Below are positions 44,110 to 51,533 of a stretch of 58,219 nucleotides of DNA, piece after piece. Every line of letters starts with the position of its first letter. Position 1 is the first letter of the stretch. Origin of the DNA: Mitsuokella multacida DSM 20544 (lineage in GTDB: Bacteria > Bacillota > Negativicutes > Selenomonadales > Selenomonadaceae); NCBI RefSeq assembly GCF_000155955.1, contig NZ_GG697142.2, positions 427,006 to 485,224 on the forward strand. The letters are read 5' to 3'. The notes under the pieces were generated by a model. It saw only the letters and a program-made list of their open reading frames with translations. It was not told the origin of the DNA and did not search any database. A program made the position numbers and the translations under genes.

Positions 44110-44246
44110 GAAAGGCTGGTGAGATCATGGACGATCACCCTAGTGCGATAGATCCCAAACGAAGGTATACGAGTGGGGGAGTGGTCTCCATGGCCCGCCG
44201 GTAAGAGCAGCAGGCAGGAGCCTCCCCGAGAAAGGAGATTCTATCC
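44110..44246 (+). ncRNA. Structured 5' leader of corA (candidate metal-responsive element)
   Basis: The 319-bp gap before corA contains hairpin GGTGA-N12-TCACC (44116-44137), a closing stem GGGGAG (44176-44181) / CTCCCC (44222-44227), and TCTCC (44185-44189), which is complementary to the Shine-Dalgarno core GGAGA (44234-44238). This suits translational control. I could not match it to a known Mg, Mn or Ni/Co riboswitch consensus. Confidence 0.35.
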
Positions 44247-45200
44247 ATGCTGCAGATCTACAAATCCCTGGAGAGCGGTCCTCTCCAGGAGCTGACGCTC
44301 AAGACACTCGAGAAAGGAGCCTGGATCAACATCGTCGACCCGACGCCGTACGAGCTCAAGGTCGTCAGCAACCTCACCGAGGTTGACCCCGACTTCCTGC
44401 GCTCCGCACTCGATGATGAAGAGCGCTCGCATACGGACGTCGAGGAGAACTCAGTCATGGTACTGACGAATGTGCCGGTTTTCCGCGGCGAGGACAGCTA
44501 CGACGCTCTGCCGCTGGCCATCATCGTGACGGATGAGTTCATCATCACCGTCTGCCTCGAAGAGACGCCGGTCATCACAGAGTTCAACGAGCGCACGTCG
44601 CGCCTGTTCCGCACCTACAAGAAGACGCGCTTCTTGTTCCAGATCCTCTACAAGTCGGCGACGTACTTCCTGCGCTACCTGCGCCAGATCTCGAAGCTCT
44701 CGGAGGAGATCGAGGACCAGTTGCGCCACGACATGAAGAATAGCGAGATCCTGCGCCTCCTCGAGCTGCAGAAGGGCCTGACGTACTTCAACGCGGCCAT
44801 CCGCTCGAACGGCGCTGTGCTCGACAAGCTGCTGCGCATGCGCAACAACACGAGCCTGACGCCCATCCTCAAGGCGTACGAAGAGGATGAGGACCTCCTG
44901 GAGGACGTCATCATCGAGAACAAGCAGGCGAAGGAAATGGTCGAGATGTACAGCAAGATCCTCGCGCGCCTCGCCGATACGTTCTCGTCGATCATCTCGA
45001 ACAACCAGAACCTCGTCATGAAATTCTTGGCCGCGATGACGATCATCCTGGCCATCCCGACGGTCGTCTCGAGTTTCTTCGGCATGAACGTGCCCGTGCC
45101 GTTCGCCGACAACGCGCATGGCTTCCTCTACGTCATGTGCATCGCCTTCAGCATCAGCATCGTCAGCGCCTATGTGCTCTGGCACCGCGATATGTTCTGA
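44247..45200 (+). CDS. corA: CorA-family divalent cation transporter
   Basis: 317 residues with AAAGGAG before ATG 44247. A large cytosolic N-terminal domain rich in acidic residues, a long helix, and two C-terminal membrane segments; the selectivity motif Gly-Met-Asn is at 279-281 (FFGMNVPVPF). CorA pentamers import Mg2+, sometimes Co2+ or Ni2+. Followed after 11 bp by a 75-residue gene. Confidence 0.93.
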   Translation: MLQIYKSLESGPLQELTLKTLEKGAWINIVDPTPYELKVVSNLTEVDPDFLRSALDDEERSHTDVEENSVMVLTNVPVFRGEDSYDALPLAIIVTDEFIITVCLEETPVITEFNERTSRLFRTYKKTRFLFQILYKSATYFLRYLRQISKLSEEIEDQLRHDMKNSEILRLLELQKGLTYFNAAIRSNGAVLDKLLRMRNNTSLTPILKAYEEDEDLLEDVIIENKQAKEMVEMYSKILARLADTFSSIISNNQNLVMKFLAAMTIILAIPTVVSSFFGMNVPVPFADNAHGFLYVMCIAFSISIVSAYVLWHRDMF

Positions 45201-45211
45201 GGAGGAGAGCT

Positions 45212-45439
45212 ATGGTCCTTGCCGAATCAAAACTCCGGGTCGGCGTCATCTACGGCGACCCCGAGAATAACGAATACGTCTACATGCCGGGCAGCGAGCT
45301 CGGCGTCAAAGACCCCCTCTGCGTCTACGAAGCAGAGGGCCTGCGCGAAGATGTCGACATGCGCGAAGCCCTGCGCCTCATCTGCGTGCGGAGCCTCAAG
45401 CCCACACGCCACCCCGTCTGGGGTGAGAGCTCCTGCTGA
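45212..45439 (+). CDS. 75-residue hypothetical protein downstream of corA
   Basis: ATG 45212 with GGAGGAG 5 bp before it. Soluble, acidic in the middle: LRVGVIYGDPENNEYVYM, then a helix (EDVDMREALRLICVRSL) and a short tail ending SSC. I do not recognise the family. Its stop codon (45437-45439) lies in the loop of the transcription terminator. Tight spacing to corA suggests a shared transcript. Confidence 0.65.
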   Translation: MVLAESKLRVGVIYGDPENNEYVYMPGSELGVKDPLCVYEAEGLREDVDMREALRLICVRSLKPTRHPVWGESSC

Positions 45440-45454
45440 AGGAGCTCTTTTTTT
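45425..45454 (+). terminator. Terminator overlapping the end of the 75-residue gene
   Basis: AGAGCTCCT-GCTGA-AGGAGCTCT followed by T6; the loop contains the TGA stop. Confidence 0.9.
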
Positions 45455-45463
45455 AGCGAGACG

Positions 45464-45507
45464 AAAAGACACATGCTGCAATTGCGATTGCTTCATGTGT
45501 CTTTTTT
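45464..45507. terminator. Second terminator hairpin
   Basis: AAAAGACACATG / CATGTGTCTTTT arms, 18-nt loop; T-run on the right and A-run on the left. It may serve the minus-strand gene ending at 45585 as well. Confidence 0.7.
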
Positions 45508-45584
45508 GTGTGATGCAGTTGAGGCGAAGTGAGGATAGGAAAGTCCGACAAGAACCTGCCAGAAGTTCGCGTGGCAGAATCTTG

Positions 45585-46298
45585 TCAGGTCGTATCGTCT
45601 TCGCCGCGGTAGAAGCGGGTCGGCCCCGTCTCAAAATCGTGTTCATGGTCAGCCGGGACAGACAGGTCTGAGAGCCGCTGCCAGTCGAGTTCGAGCATCC
45701 GCGTCGTCGGCATCATCGCGATGACATTCTCGACGTCCGTGCGGACCTCGTGCCAGATGGGAACACCGTCTTCATCGCGCTCGTCGCGGTAGAAGCGGAT
45801 TGTGTGCGTCTCAAGGTCCTGCGTATAGGCAGCCTTGAACCACAGGTCCGTCGCGTGCGCGCGCTTGCCGGACCAGGCGTGGTAGCTCCAGGTCATCGTC
45901 GCGATATCGAGGTAGAGCAGCCTGTCCTCGGTCACCCACATCTCGCCGCTTGGGTCGCCCTCTGGATAGAGATTGTAGATCTTGCCGTCCTTCCATGTAT
46001 AGGCCTGCCAGACATGCCAGCCCTCCGGATCGCCAATCAGGAGCTCCGGCACGGTGTCCTCATCCATCCAGACGAAGGCGTAGCCCGTCCCCTCGGGGCC
46101 GGCCACCTTGGCCGCAGCGCTCAATGGCCAGTCGCCAATCGTATCACGGTTTTCGGCAATGGCTTCGCGGTACCCGCTCAGGAACGCCTGATAGTCCATC
46201 CAATAAGGCAACGGGCTTTCTTCACAAGCGCTTGCTGTTGGCACATACAGCAGGCATCCCCAGATGAGCACCAGTATCGTCAAACATCGCTTTAACAT
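45585..46298 (-). CDS. Secreted hypothetical protein
   Basis: 237 residues, start behind GGAGGTGAT on the minus strand. Signal peptide about 1-24 (PTASA-CEE). Mature part rich in Trp, Tyr and Asp/Glu: YAFVWMDEDTVPELLIG, KIYNLYPEGDPSGEMW, FYRDERDEDGVPIWHEV and a His/Asp/Glu-rich end. The pattern resembles secreted proteins that record element-like beta repeats, but I do not recognise a named family. Divergent from the lipoprotein gene at 46494, with hairpins in between. Confidence 0.7.
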   Translation of the reverse strand: MLKRCLTILVLIWGCLLYVPTASACEESPLPYWMDYQAFLSGYREAIAENRDTIGDWPLSAAAKVAGPEGTGYAFVWMDEDTVPELLIGDPEGWHVWQAYTWKDGKIYNLYPEGDPSGEMWVTEDRLLYLDIATMTWSYHAWSGKRAHATDLWFKAAYTQDLETHTIRFYRDERDEDGVPIWHEVRTDVENVIAMMPTTRMLELDWQRLSDLSVPADHEHDFETGPTRFYRGEDDTT

Positions 46299-46342
46299 AG
46301 CATCACCTCCGCAACATAAAATCCTCTCATCAATAGTATATG

Positions 46343-46412
46343 ACAGGCGGCTCTCATGCCGTCCTGTATGAAATGACAGGTCAGCCCGATGTTTTTTGCT
46401 GACCTGTCATTT
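46343..46412. repeat. Two adjacent hairpins in a divergent intergenic region
   Basis: Hairpin 1: ACAGGCGGC (46343-46351) with GCCGTCCTGT (46358-46367), one bulge. Hairpin 2: perfect 15-bp arms AAATGACAGGTCAGC (46371-46385) and GCTGACCTGTCATTT (46398-46412). Both share the ATGACAGG word. Confidence 0.75.
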
Positions 46413-46493
46413 TGTACAGTACGGTCGGGATTCCCTGCATTGTATACTGGAAGTGAATCAAGAAGCGATTATAAGGAAAGGGGAGAAAGGGAA

Positions 46494-47210
46494 ATGAGCA
46501 ATGTGAAGCGGATGTTCCTGGTCCTGCTGCTCGTCGCGTTCTCTGTGGCAGCAGCAGGCTGTATCAAGGCAGATGAGAGCGTGACCATCAAGGAGGATGG
46601 CTCCAGCACGATGGTGACGCGCATGGTCGGCAATATGTTTGCCGCGGAGGCACTGAAGGGCTCGAAGGATGAATTCGTCAAGGAGAATCCCGATGCCGTC
46701 GTCAAGGAAATCCAGGACGGCGATATGACAGGCTACGAGGTTGAGGTCTCCTATCCGGACATCGAGACGCTCGCGGCCAAGGGCGGCGATATGTTCACGG
46801 CGGTGGAAGGCCGCAATGTTGGCGCCGTAGTGGCGAAATCGTGGTTCTACGACACCTATACCTTTGACCTCTTCGTCAAGGGTGAAGAAATGGATACGGG
46901 CGCGCAGGACCCCGAGAGCAAGAAGATGGTGCAGAGCATGCTCGACCAGATCCAGTACCGGTTCACGCTGAACCTGCCCGTCAAACCGGAGACACAGAAC
47001 GCAGACCGTGTCTCGAGTGACGGCAAGAGCCTGACCTGGGACCTCAAGGCGACGATCGCAGAGGGCAAGGATATCCAGATGCAGGCGAGCTATCGCATCT
47101 ACAACCAAGCGCACATCGCCATGACGGTCGGCGGCATCGTGTTCCTTCTGCTGCTCGCGGGCGGCTTCCTCTATCTGCGGCGCAGGAAACAGGCAGATGA
47201 GCTGGCATAA
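46494..47210 (+). CDS. LppM-like membrane-anchored lipoprotein
   Basis: 238 residues from ATG 46494 behind a GGGGAGAAAGGG site; the frame is open to 46389 without a ribosome site. Lipobox AAAGC near residue 22-23, then VTIKEDGSSTMVTRMVG, a beta-rich domain and, after RFTLNLPVKPE and a Tyr-rich strand, one C-terminal transmembrane helix (MTVGGIVFLLLLAGGFLYL) with a basic end. This layout fits LppM/DUF3153-type lipoproteins of unknown role. It is a single gene with a strong terminator behind it. Confidence 0.75.
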   Translation: MSNVKRMFLVLLLVAFSVAAAGCIKADESVTIKEDGSSTMVTRMVGNMFAAEALKGSKDEFVKENPDAVVKEIQDGDMTGYEVEVSYPDIETLAAKGGDMFTAVEGRNVGAVVAKSWFYDTYTFDLFVKGEEMDTGAQDPESKKMVQSMLDQIQYRFTLNLPVKPETQNADRVSSDGKSLTWDLKATIAEGKDIQMQASYRIYNQAHIAMTVGGIVFLLLLAGGFLYLRRRKQADELA

Positions 47211-47230
47211 GGACAGACTGAATCCGAACA

Positions 47231-47261
47231 CCCGGTACGAAAAACGTACCGGGCTTTTTTT
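47231..47261 (+). terminator. Rho-independent terminator after the lipoprotein gene
   Basis: CCCGGTACG-AAAAA-CGTACCGGG, C, T7. Confidence 0.93.
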
Positions 47262-47362
47262 GATGCAACAGAGTTGCTCCTTGAGAAAGAGTATGCTATC
47301 CTATTAGCCAATCAGAGGTGGGATCTTGGATATTTGATTTGCTTAAGTGGGGAGGAATCATT

Positions 47363-48256
47363 ATGGAACTGCGCGTCCTCAAGTATTTTCTGGCCGTCGC
47401 GCGCCATCGCAATATCACGCGGGCGGCAGAGGAGCTTCACTTGACGCAGCCGACGCTCTCGCGGCAGCTGCAGGACCTCGAGGAGGAGCTTGGCACGCCG
47501 CTCTTCACGCGCGAGAAGCGCCGCATGGAGCTGACGGAAGCCGGCCTCTTCCTCAAGGCGCGCGCCGAGGAGATGACGGCCATCGAGACAAAGACGCTCG
47601 ACCAGTTCGCTCATCTCGAGGACTTCATCGCGGGTGACGTCTATCTCGGCTGCGGCGAGATACAGGCCGTGCGGCTCGTCGTGCAGGCCCTGACGCCTTT
47701 GGGCCGCGCCTACCCGCAGATCCACTTCCACTTCGTCAGCGGCAATGACGAGCAGACCTTCGACGCCCTGCAGAAGGGCGTGCTGGACTTCGGCCTCTTG
47801 TGCCAGCAGACGCCGCCGGCGGACTTCGTCTACCGTCAGGTTCCGTTCGACGACGAATGGGGGCTCTATCTGCGCAGGGACCATCCGCTCGCGCAGAAGC
47901 AGGCCATTGCGCCGCAGGACCTCTACGAGGAGCAGCTCATCCTCTCGTGCCAGCTCCTGCGCGACCACGTCTTTGCGCACTGGCTCGGCAAGGACCCCGA
48001 AGAACTCGACATCCGGGCGACCTACAACCTCGTCTACAACGCCGCCTTCCTCGTCGAGCAGCGCCTGGGGCTCCTGCTGTCCTTCAAGGGACTGGTTCCC
48101 ATCGAAGGGCCCGAGCATCCCGACCTGACCTTCCGGCCGTTTTCACCGGCGTTTTCCTCCCACAACTACCTGATCTGGAAGAAAGAGCAGGTCTTCTCGC
48201 GCGCCGCCGCCATCGTGCGCGCCCGCATCGAAGAAGCCTTCGGCTCACATGATTGA
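47363..48256 (+). CDS. LysR-family transcriptional regulator 1
   Basis: 297 residues from ATG 47363 with GGGGAGGAA before it. N-terminal HTH (RHRNITRAAEELHLTQPTLS) and a periplasmic-binding-like effector domain (about 90-295). It precedes the hydrolase gene and may regulate it through the long palindrome at 48318-48387. The effector is unknown. Confidence 0.92.
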   Translation: MELRVLKYFLAVARHRNITRAAEELHLTQPTLSRQLQDLEEELGTPLFTREKRRMELTEAGLFLKARAEEMTAIETKTLDQFAHLEDFIAGDVYLGCGEIQAVRLVVQALTPLGRAYPQIHFHFVSGNDEQTFDALQKGVLDFGLLCQQTPPADFVYRQVPFDDEWGLYLRRDHPLAQKQAIAPQDLYEEQLILSCQLLRDHVFAHWLGKDPEELDIRATYNLVYNAAFLVEQRLGLLLSFKGLVPIEGPEHPDLTFRPFSPAFSSHNYLIWKKEQVFSRAAAIVRARIEEAFGSHD

Positions 48257-48317
48257 TGAATGGGTCAATGCCTGATAGGCATGAAATGGAATTTAAACCA
48301 AGTATTGGTAATACAAA

Positions 48318-48387
48318 CACCTCTTGCTATATAATAAAACCAGTTCAAGGAATGAGTTGAAATGGTTTTATTATATAGCAAGAGGTG
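48318..48387. repeat. 70-bp near-perfect palindrome before the alpha/beta hydrolase
   Basis: The 25-bp arms 48318-48342 and 48363-48387 are perfect complements; one mismatch (43/62) and 5 more paired bases (TTCAA/TTGAA) follow, leaving an 8-nt loop. Each arm contains TATAAT on its own strand (48330-48335 plus; 48375-48370 minus). On the plus strand the hairpin is followed by CTTTTT. Confidence 0.9.
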
Positions 48388-48393
48388 CTTTTT

Positions 48394-49536
48394 ATGGTAA
48401 AGAAAAAAATCTGGAAGAAGATGGCGGCGATGGCCGTGCTTGGCACTGCTTTTGTCCTTGGCGGTCACGCCATGGCAGCAGAGGCAGCGGCGAATCCGGC
48501 AGCTGCGGCAAACGAGACGAAGACTGTTGTGGAGCAGAAAGGGGCAGAGAAATTGCATCTGACAAATGAGTGGGATAAGACGTTCCCCGAGAGCAAGGAA
48601 GTCAATCATCGGAAGGTCACCTTCCACAACCGCTACGGCATCGAGCTCGCGGCAGATCTCTATGAGCCGAAGAACGCCAAGAAGGGCAGCCTTGCGGCCA
48701 TCGCTGTCAGCGGTCCGTTCGGCGCAGTCAAGGAGCAGGCTTCGGGCCTCTACGCGCAGGAACTTGCGAAGCGCGGCTTCCTGACGATTGCATTCGACCC
48801 GTCCTTCACGGGTGAGAGCGGCGGTGTGAACGGCGTGCGCAATGTCGCTTCGCCGGACATCAACACGGAGGACTTCTCGGCAGCCGTTGACTTCCTTTCG
48901 ACGGAGTCAGACGTCAACCCGGACCGCATCGGTATCCTCGGCATCTGCGGCTTCGGCGGCATGGCGCTCAATGCAGCGGCCATCGACACGCGCATCAAGG
49001 CGACCGTCACCTCGACGATGTACGACATGAGCCGTGTGATTGCCAACGGCTACTTCGACTATGAGAAAGATGCGGGGACACTCGCCAAAGAGCGTATGGC
49101 AAACCGCAAGGCCTTGAACGCCCAGCGCACGGAAGACTATCGCACGGGCACCTATAAGCGTGCGGGCGGCGTCGTCGACCCGCTGCCGGCCGATGCTCCG
49201 CAGTTCGTCAAGGATTACTACGCCTACTACAAGACGAAGCGCGGCTATCATCCGCGTTCCGTGAACTCCAATGAGGGTTGGAACGCGACGAGCGCGCTCT
49301 CATTCATGAACATGCCGCTGCTCTCCTACGCCGGTGAGATCGAGATTCCGGTGCTCGTCATCCATGGCGAGAAAGCCCATTCGCGCTACTTCAGCGAGGG
49401 TGCCTTCAAGAAGCTCAAGGGCGCGAACAAAGAACTCATGATCATCCCGGGTGCCAACCACACGGACCTCTACGACAACATGGAGAAGATCCCGTTCGAC
49501 AAGATCACGGCGTTCTTCCAGAAGTACCTGAAGTAA
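48394..49536 (+). CDS. Exported alpha/beta hydrolase (Cys nucleophile type)
   Basis: 380 residues from ATG 48394 behind AGAGGTG. Signal peptide about 1-28 (HAMAA). Alpha/beta hydrolase core: LAAIAVSGPFGAVKEQ, FDPSFTGES, the nucleophile elbow GICGFGG with Cys185 as in dienelactone hydrolases, VLVIHGEKAHSRYF and catalytic His356 (GANHTD). It probably cleaves an ester, lactone or thioester in the periplasm. Such proteins commonly sit with DoxX, flavodoxin, AKR and CMD genes, as they do here. Confidence 0.85.
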   Translation: MVKKKIWKKMAAMAVLGTAFVLGGHAMAAEAAANPAAAANETKTVVEQKGAEKLHLTNEWDKTFPESKEVNHRKVTFHNRYGIELAADLYEPKNAKKGSLAAIAVSGPFGAVKEQASGLYAQELAKRGFLTIAFDPSFTGESGGVNGVRNVASPDINTEDFSAAVDFLSTESDVNPDRIGILGICGFGGMALNAAAIDTRIKATVTSTMYDMSRVIANGYFDYEKDAGTLAKERMANRKALNAQRTEDYRTGTYKRAGGVVDPLPADAPQFVKDYYAYYKTKRGYHPRSVNSNEGWNATSALSFMNMPLLSYAGEIEIPVLVIHGEKAHSRYFSEGAFKKLKGANKELMIIPGANHTDLYDNMEKIPFDKITAFFQKYLK

Positions 49537-49561
49537 GCCGTAGGTACCAATCCAGTCCCCC

Positions 49562-49644
49562 AGCGAGCGCATCGCTCCCCCGCGCTGCGCTCGCTTCTTT
49601 TGCCCCGTCTGTCCCATCTCCGATGCGGACAGGCGGGACTTTTA
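49562..49644 (+). terminator. Two consecutive terminator-type hairpins after the hydrolase
   Basis: AGCGAGCGCA / TGCGCTCGCT (49562-49595) with TCTTTT, then CCCGTCTGTCC / GGACAGGCGGG (49604-49637) with ACTTTT. Confidence 0.75.
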
Positions 49645-49710
49645 CTATGAATTTCTTTGTGCGACAGCAATACGCAAGCATTTGATACCTAGTCAATGAA
49701 AAAATCGTTC

Positions 49711-49778
49711 TTGTGTCTATCACATACTTTATATATCATATAAGTAGATAATAAATATCCGTTAAATATTGTGATAGA
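49711..49778 (+). promoter_or_regulatory. doxX promoter region with spaced inverted repeat
   Basis: TTGTGT (49711-49716) and TATCAT (49734-49739), spacing 17. An inverted repeat TCTATCACA (49716-49724) / TGTGATAGA (49770-49778) flanks the start point with a 45-nt spacer. Confidence 0.5.
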
Positions 49779-49795
49779 AATAAGGAGCGATTATC

Positions 49796-50254
49796 ATGAA
49801 ATCATTGCAGTACATCAACAGCATCATCGCGTCGAAGAAGGACATTGGCCTTCTCGTCTTCCGCATCTTGATCGGCCTTGCCTTCATCTGGCACGGCGTG
49901 CCGAAGCTCTTGAGCGGCCCTGAGGGGTGGACGGCGCTCGGCTCGATGATGGGCGCACTCGGCATCCATCTCTTCCCGACGTTCTTCGGCCTGCTCTCCG
50001 GCATCGCAGAGACATTCGGCGGACTCTTCATCCTGCTCGGCCTGTTCTACCGCCCGATGGCCCTTTTCCTCGTAGGCAATCTCATGATGGCGACTTCCAT
50101 CGAGCTCGCCTCCGGCGCACCGCTCTTACAGGCCTCGCGTCCGTTTGAGGAAGGCGCATTCTTCCTCGGTGTCATCTTCGCCGGTCCTGGCCGCTACAGC
50201 CTCGACTACCTGCTTCACAATGAAGTCGGTGAAGAAGAGCACCGCTTGATCTGA
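49796..50254 (+). CDS. DoxX-family membrane protein
   Basis: 152 residues with AAGGAGCGATT before ATG 49796. Four membrane helices: GLLVFRILIGLAFIWHG (with the family HG-P motif), LFPTFFGLLSGIAETFGG, PMALFLVGNLMMA and a C-terminal GAFFLGVIFAGPGRYSLD. DoxX/MauD-type proteins are linked to redox stress and thiol metabolism. The biochemical role is open. It lies between an exported hydrolase and an MBL-fold hydrolase in the redox island. Confidence 0.88.
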   Translation: MKSLQYINSIIASKKDIGLLVFRILIGLAFIWHGVPKLLSGPEGWTALGSMMGALGIHLFPTFFGLLSGIAETFGGLFILLGLFYRPMALFLVGNLMMATSIELASGAPLLQASRPFEEGAFFLGVIFAGPGRYSLDYLLHNEVGEEEHRLI

Positions 50255-50319
50255 TATCGGTTTTTTTGATGTAAGTTTCTTGCTTGTGCTATGCGTAAAA
50301 AAAATAGCAGATGATTTTC

Positions 50320-50357
50320 GATAAGCATTTCACAGGAAATGCTTATTTTGCTATCAT
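50320..50357 (+). promoter_or_regulatory. Shared palindromic operator, copy 1
   Basis: GATAAGCATTTC (50320-50331) and GAAATGCTTAT (50336-50346) with a 4-nt centre. TATCAT at 50352-50357 with TTCACA at 50329-50334 (17 bp apart) puts the -35 in the palindrome. An outer pair ATAGCA/TGCTAT encloses it. Copy 2 is at 56201. Confidence 0.75.
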
Positions 50358-50401
50358 GGAGAGGATGAAATGACGGAAACAGAGACGGAATGGAGAAAAA
50401 G

Positions 50402-51511
50402 ATGAATCGACGGACTTTTATACTGGGGGGATTGGGTGTGCTCGGCGCGGCTGCGGTCGGAGGCGCGGGGTATCTGCACTCCGCGCGCTTCGGGCGGCCA
50501 TTCCGGCCGGAGCGCTTGGCGCGCATGCAGGCATCGCCTCATTACATCAATGGGCGCTTTGAATGCCTCGAACCTGTGCGCGTCTTGGAGGACGAGAACC
50601 AGAATCTCGTGACGGGCTGGCTGAACTACTTGACGGAAGACAAGACGGGCTCGGTGCCGGATGCACCACTGCCGAGCGCGAAGACGGACCTCTGGGCACA
50701 GGACGCAAGCGAGGACTTCGTCGTCTGGATGGGCCATTCGACGTTCTACTTGCAGCTCGCCGGCCGGCGCATCCTCATCGATCCGGTCTTCAGCAGCTAT
50801 GCCTCGCCGGTGTTTTTCCTCAATCGCGCCTTTCCGGGCAGCAACGTCTACAGGGCGGCGGACATCCCTGCCGTCGACCTCCTGATCATGAGCCACGACC
50901 ACTGGGACCATCTCGACTATCCGACCATCATGGCGCTCAAGGATAAGATCGGGGAAATTGTCTGCCCCCTGGGCGTCGGGGAGTACTTCGAGGCTTGGGG
51001 CTTTGACCCCGCGCATCTCCATGAGGAGGACTGGGATACGGACATCGAGGTCTTCCCGGACTTCCACGTCCATGTGCTGCCATCCCAGCACTTTTCCGGA
51101 CGCCTGCTCGAGCAGAATGCGACGCAGTGGGCCTCCTTTGCCATCGTGACGTCGGAGCACAAGGTCTACTACAGCGGCGACGGCGGCTATGGCGCGCACT
51201 TCCGCGCCATCGGCGAGCAGTTCGGCGGCTTTGACCTAGCCCTGATGGAAAATGGCCAGTACGACCGCCGATGGCACCGCATCCACATGCTGCCAGATGA
51301 GACAGCGCAGGCGGCAACGGACCTGCGGGCGCGCTATGTCATGCCCGCTCACAATTCGAAGTTTGCCCTGGCCAAGCACACCTGGCAGGCCCCGATGCAG
51401 GATCTGACCGCCGCCAGCACAGGAGCTCCGTGGCAGCTCCTGACGCCCGAGATTGGGGATAAGGTCGCCCTGTGGTCGCCAGACACCTTTCCTGCGTGGT
51501 GGGTTTCCTGA
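50402..51511 (+). CDS. MBL-fold metallohydrolase with Tat-like signal (NAPE-PLD/UlaG-like)
   Basis: 369 residues from ATG 50402 behind GGAG; ATG 50390 is an alternative. The N-terminus has a twin-arginine start (NRRTFILGGLG) and a hydrophobic run, so it is probably exported folded. Metal site: SHDHWDHLD at 164-172, further ligands in SQHFSG, YSGDGGYG and MPAHNSKF. WMGHSTFYLQ and LIDPVF are typical of the NAPE-phospholipase D/UlaG branch. Substrate unknown. Confidence 0.85.
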   Translation: MNRRTFILGGLGVLGAAAVGGAGYLHSARFGRPFRPERLARMQASPHYINGRFECLEPVRVLEDENQNLVTGWLNYLTEDKTGSVPDAPLPSAKTDLWAQDASEDFVVWMGHSTFYLQLAGRRILIDPVFSSYASPVFFLNRAFPGSNVYRAADIPAVDLLIMSHDHWDHLDYPTIMALKDKIGEIVCPLGVGEYFEAWGFDPAHLHEEDWDTDIEVFPDFHVHVLPSQHFSGRLLEQNATQWASFAIVTSEHKVYYSGDGGYGAHFRAIGEQFGGFDLALMENGQYDRRWHRIHMLPDETAQAATDLRARYVMPAHNSKFALAKHTWQAPMQDLTAASTGAPWQLLTPEIGDKVALWSPDTFPAWWVS

Positions 51512-51533
51512 GAGAAAGCTCACCGGCTGTGCG

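Noticed and set aside
44160-44240. M-box-like words (GAGGCTCCTG, ATGGAGA) on the minus strand
   Set aside because: The order and spacing do not fit the Mg2+ M-box, and the orientation points away from corA.
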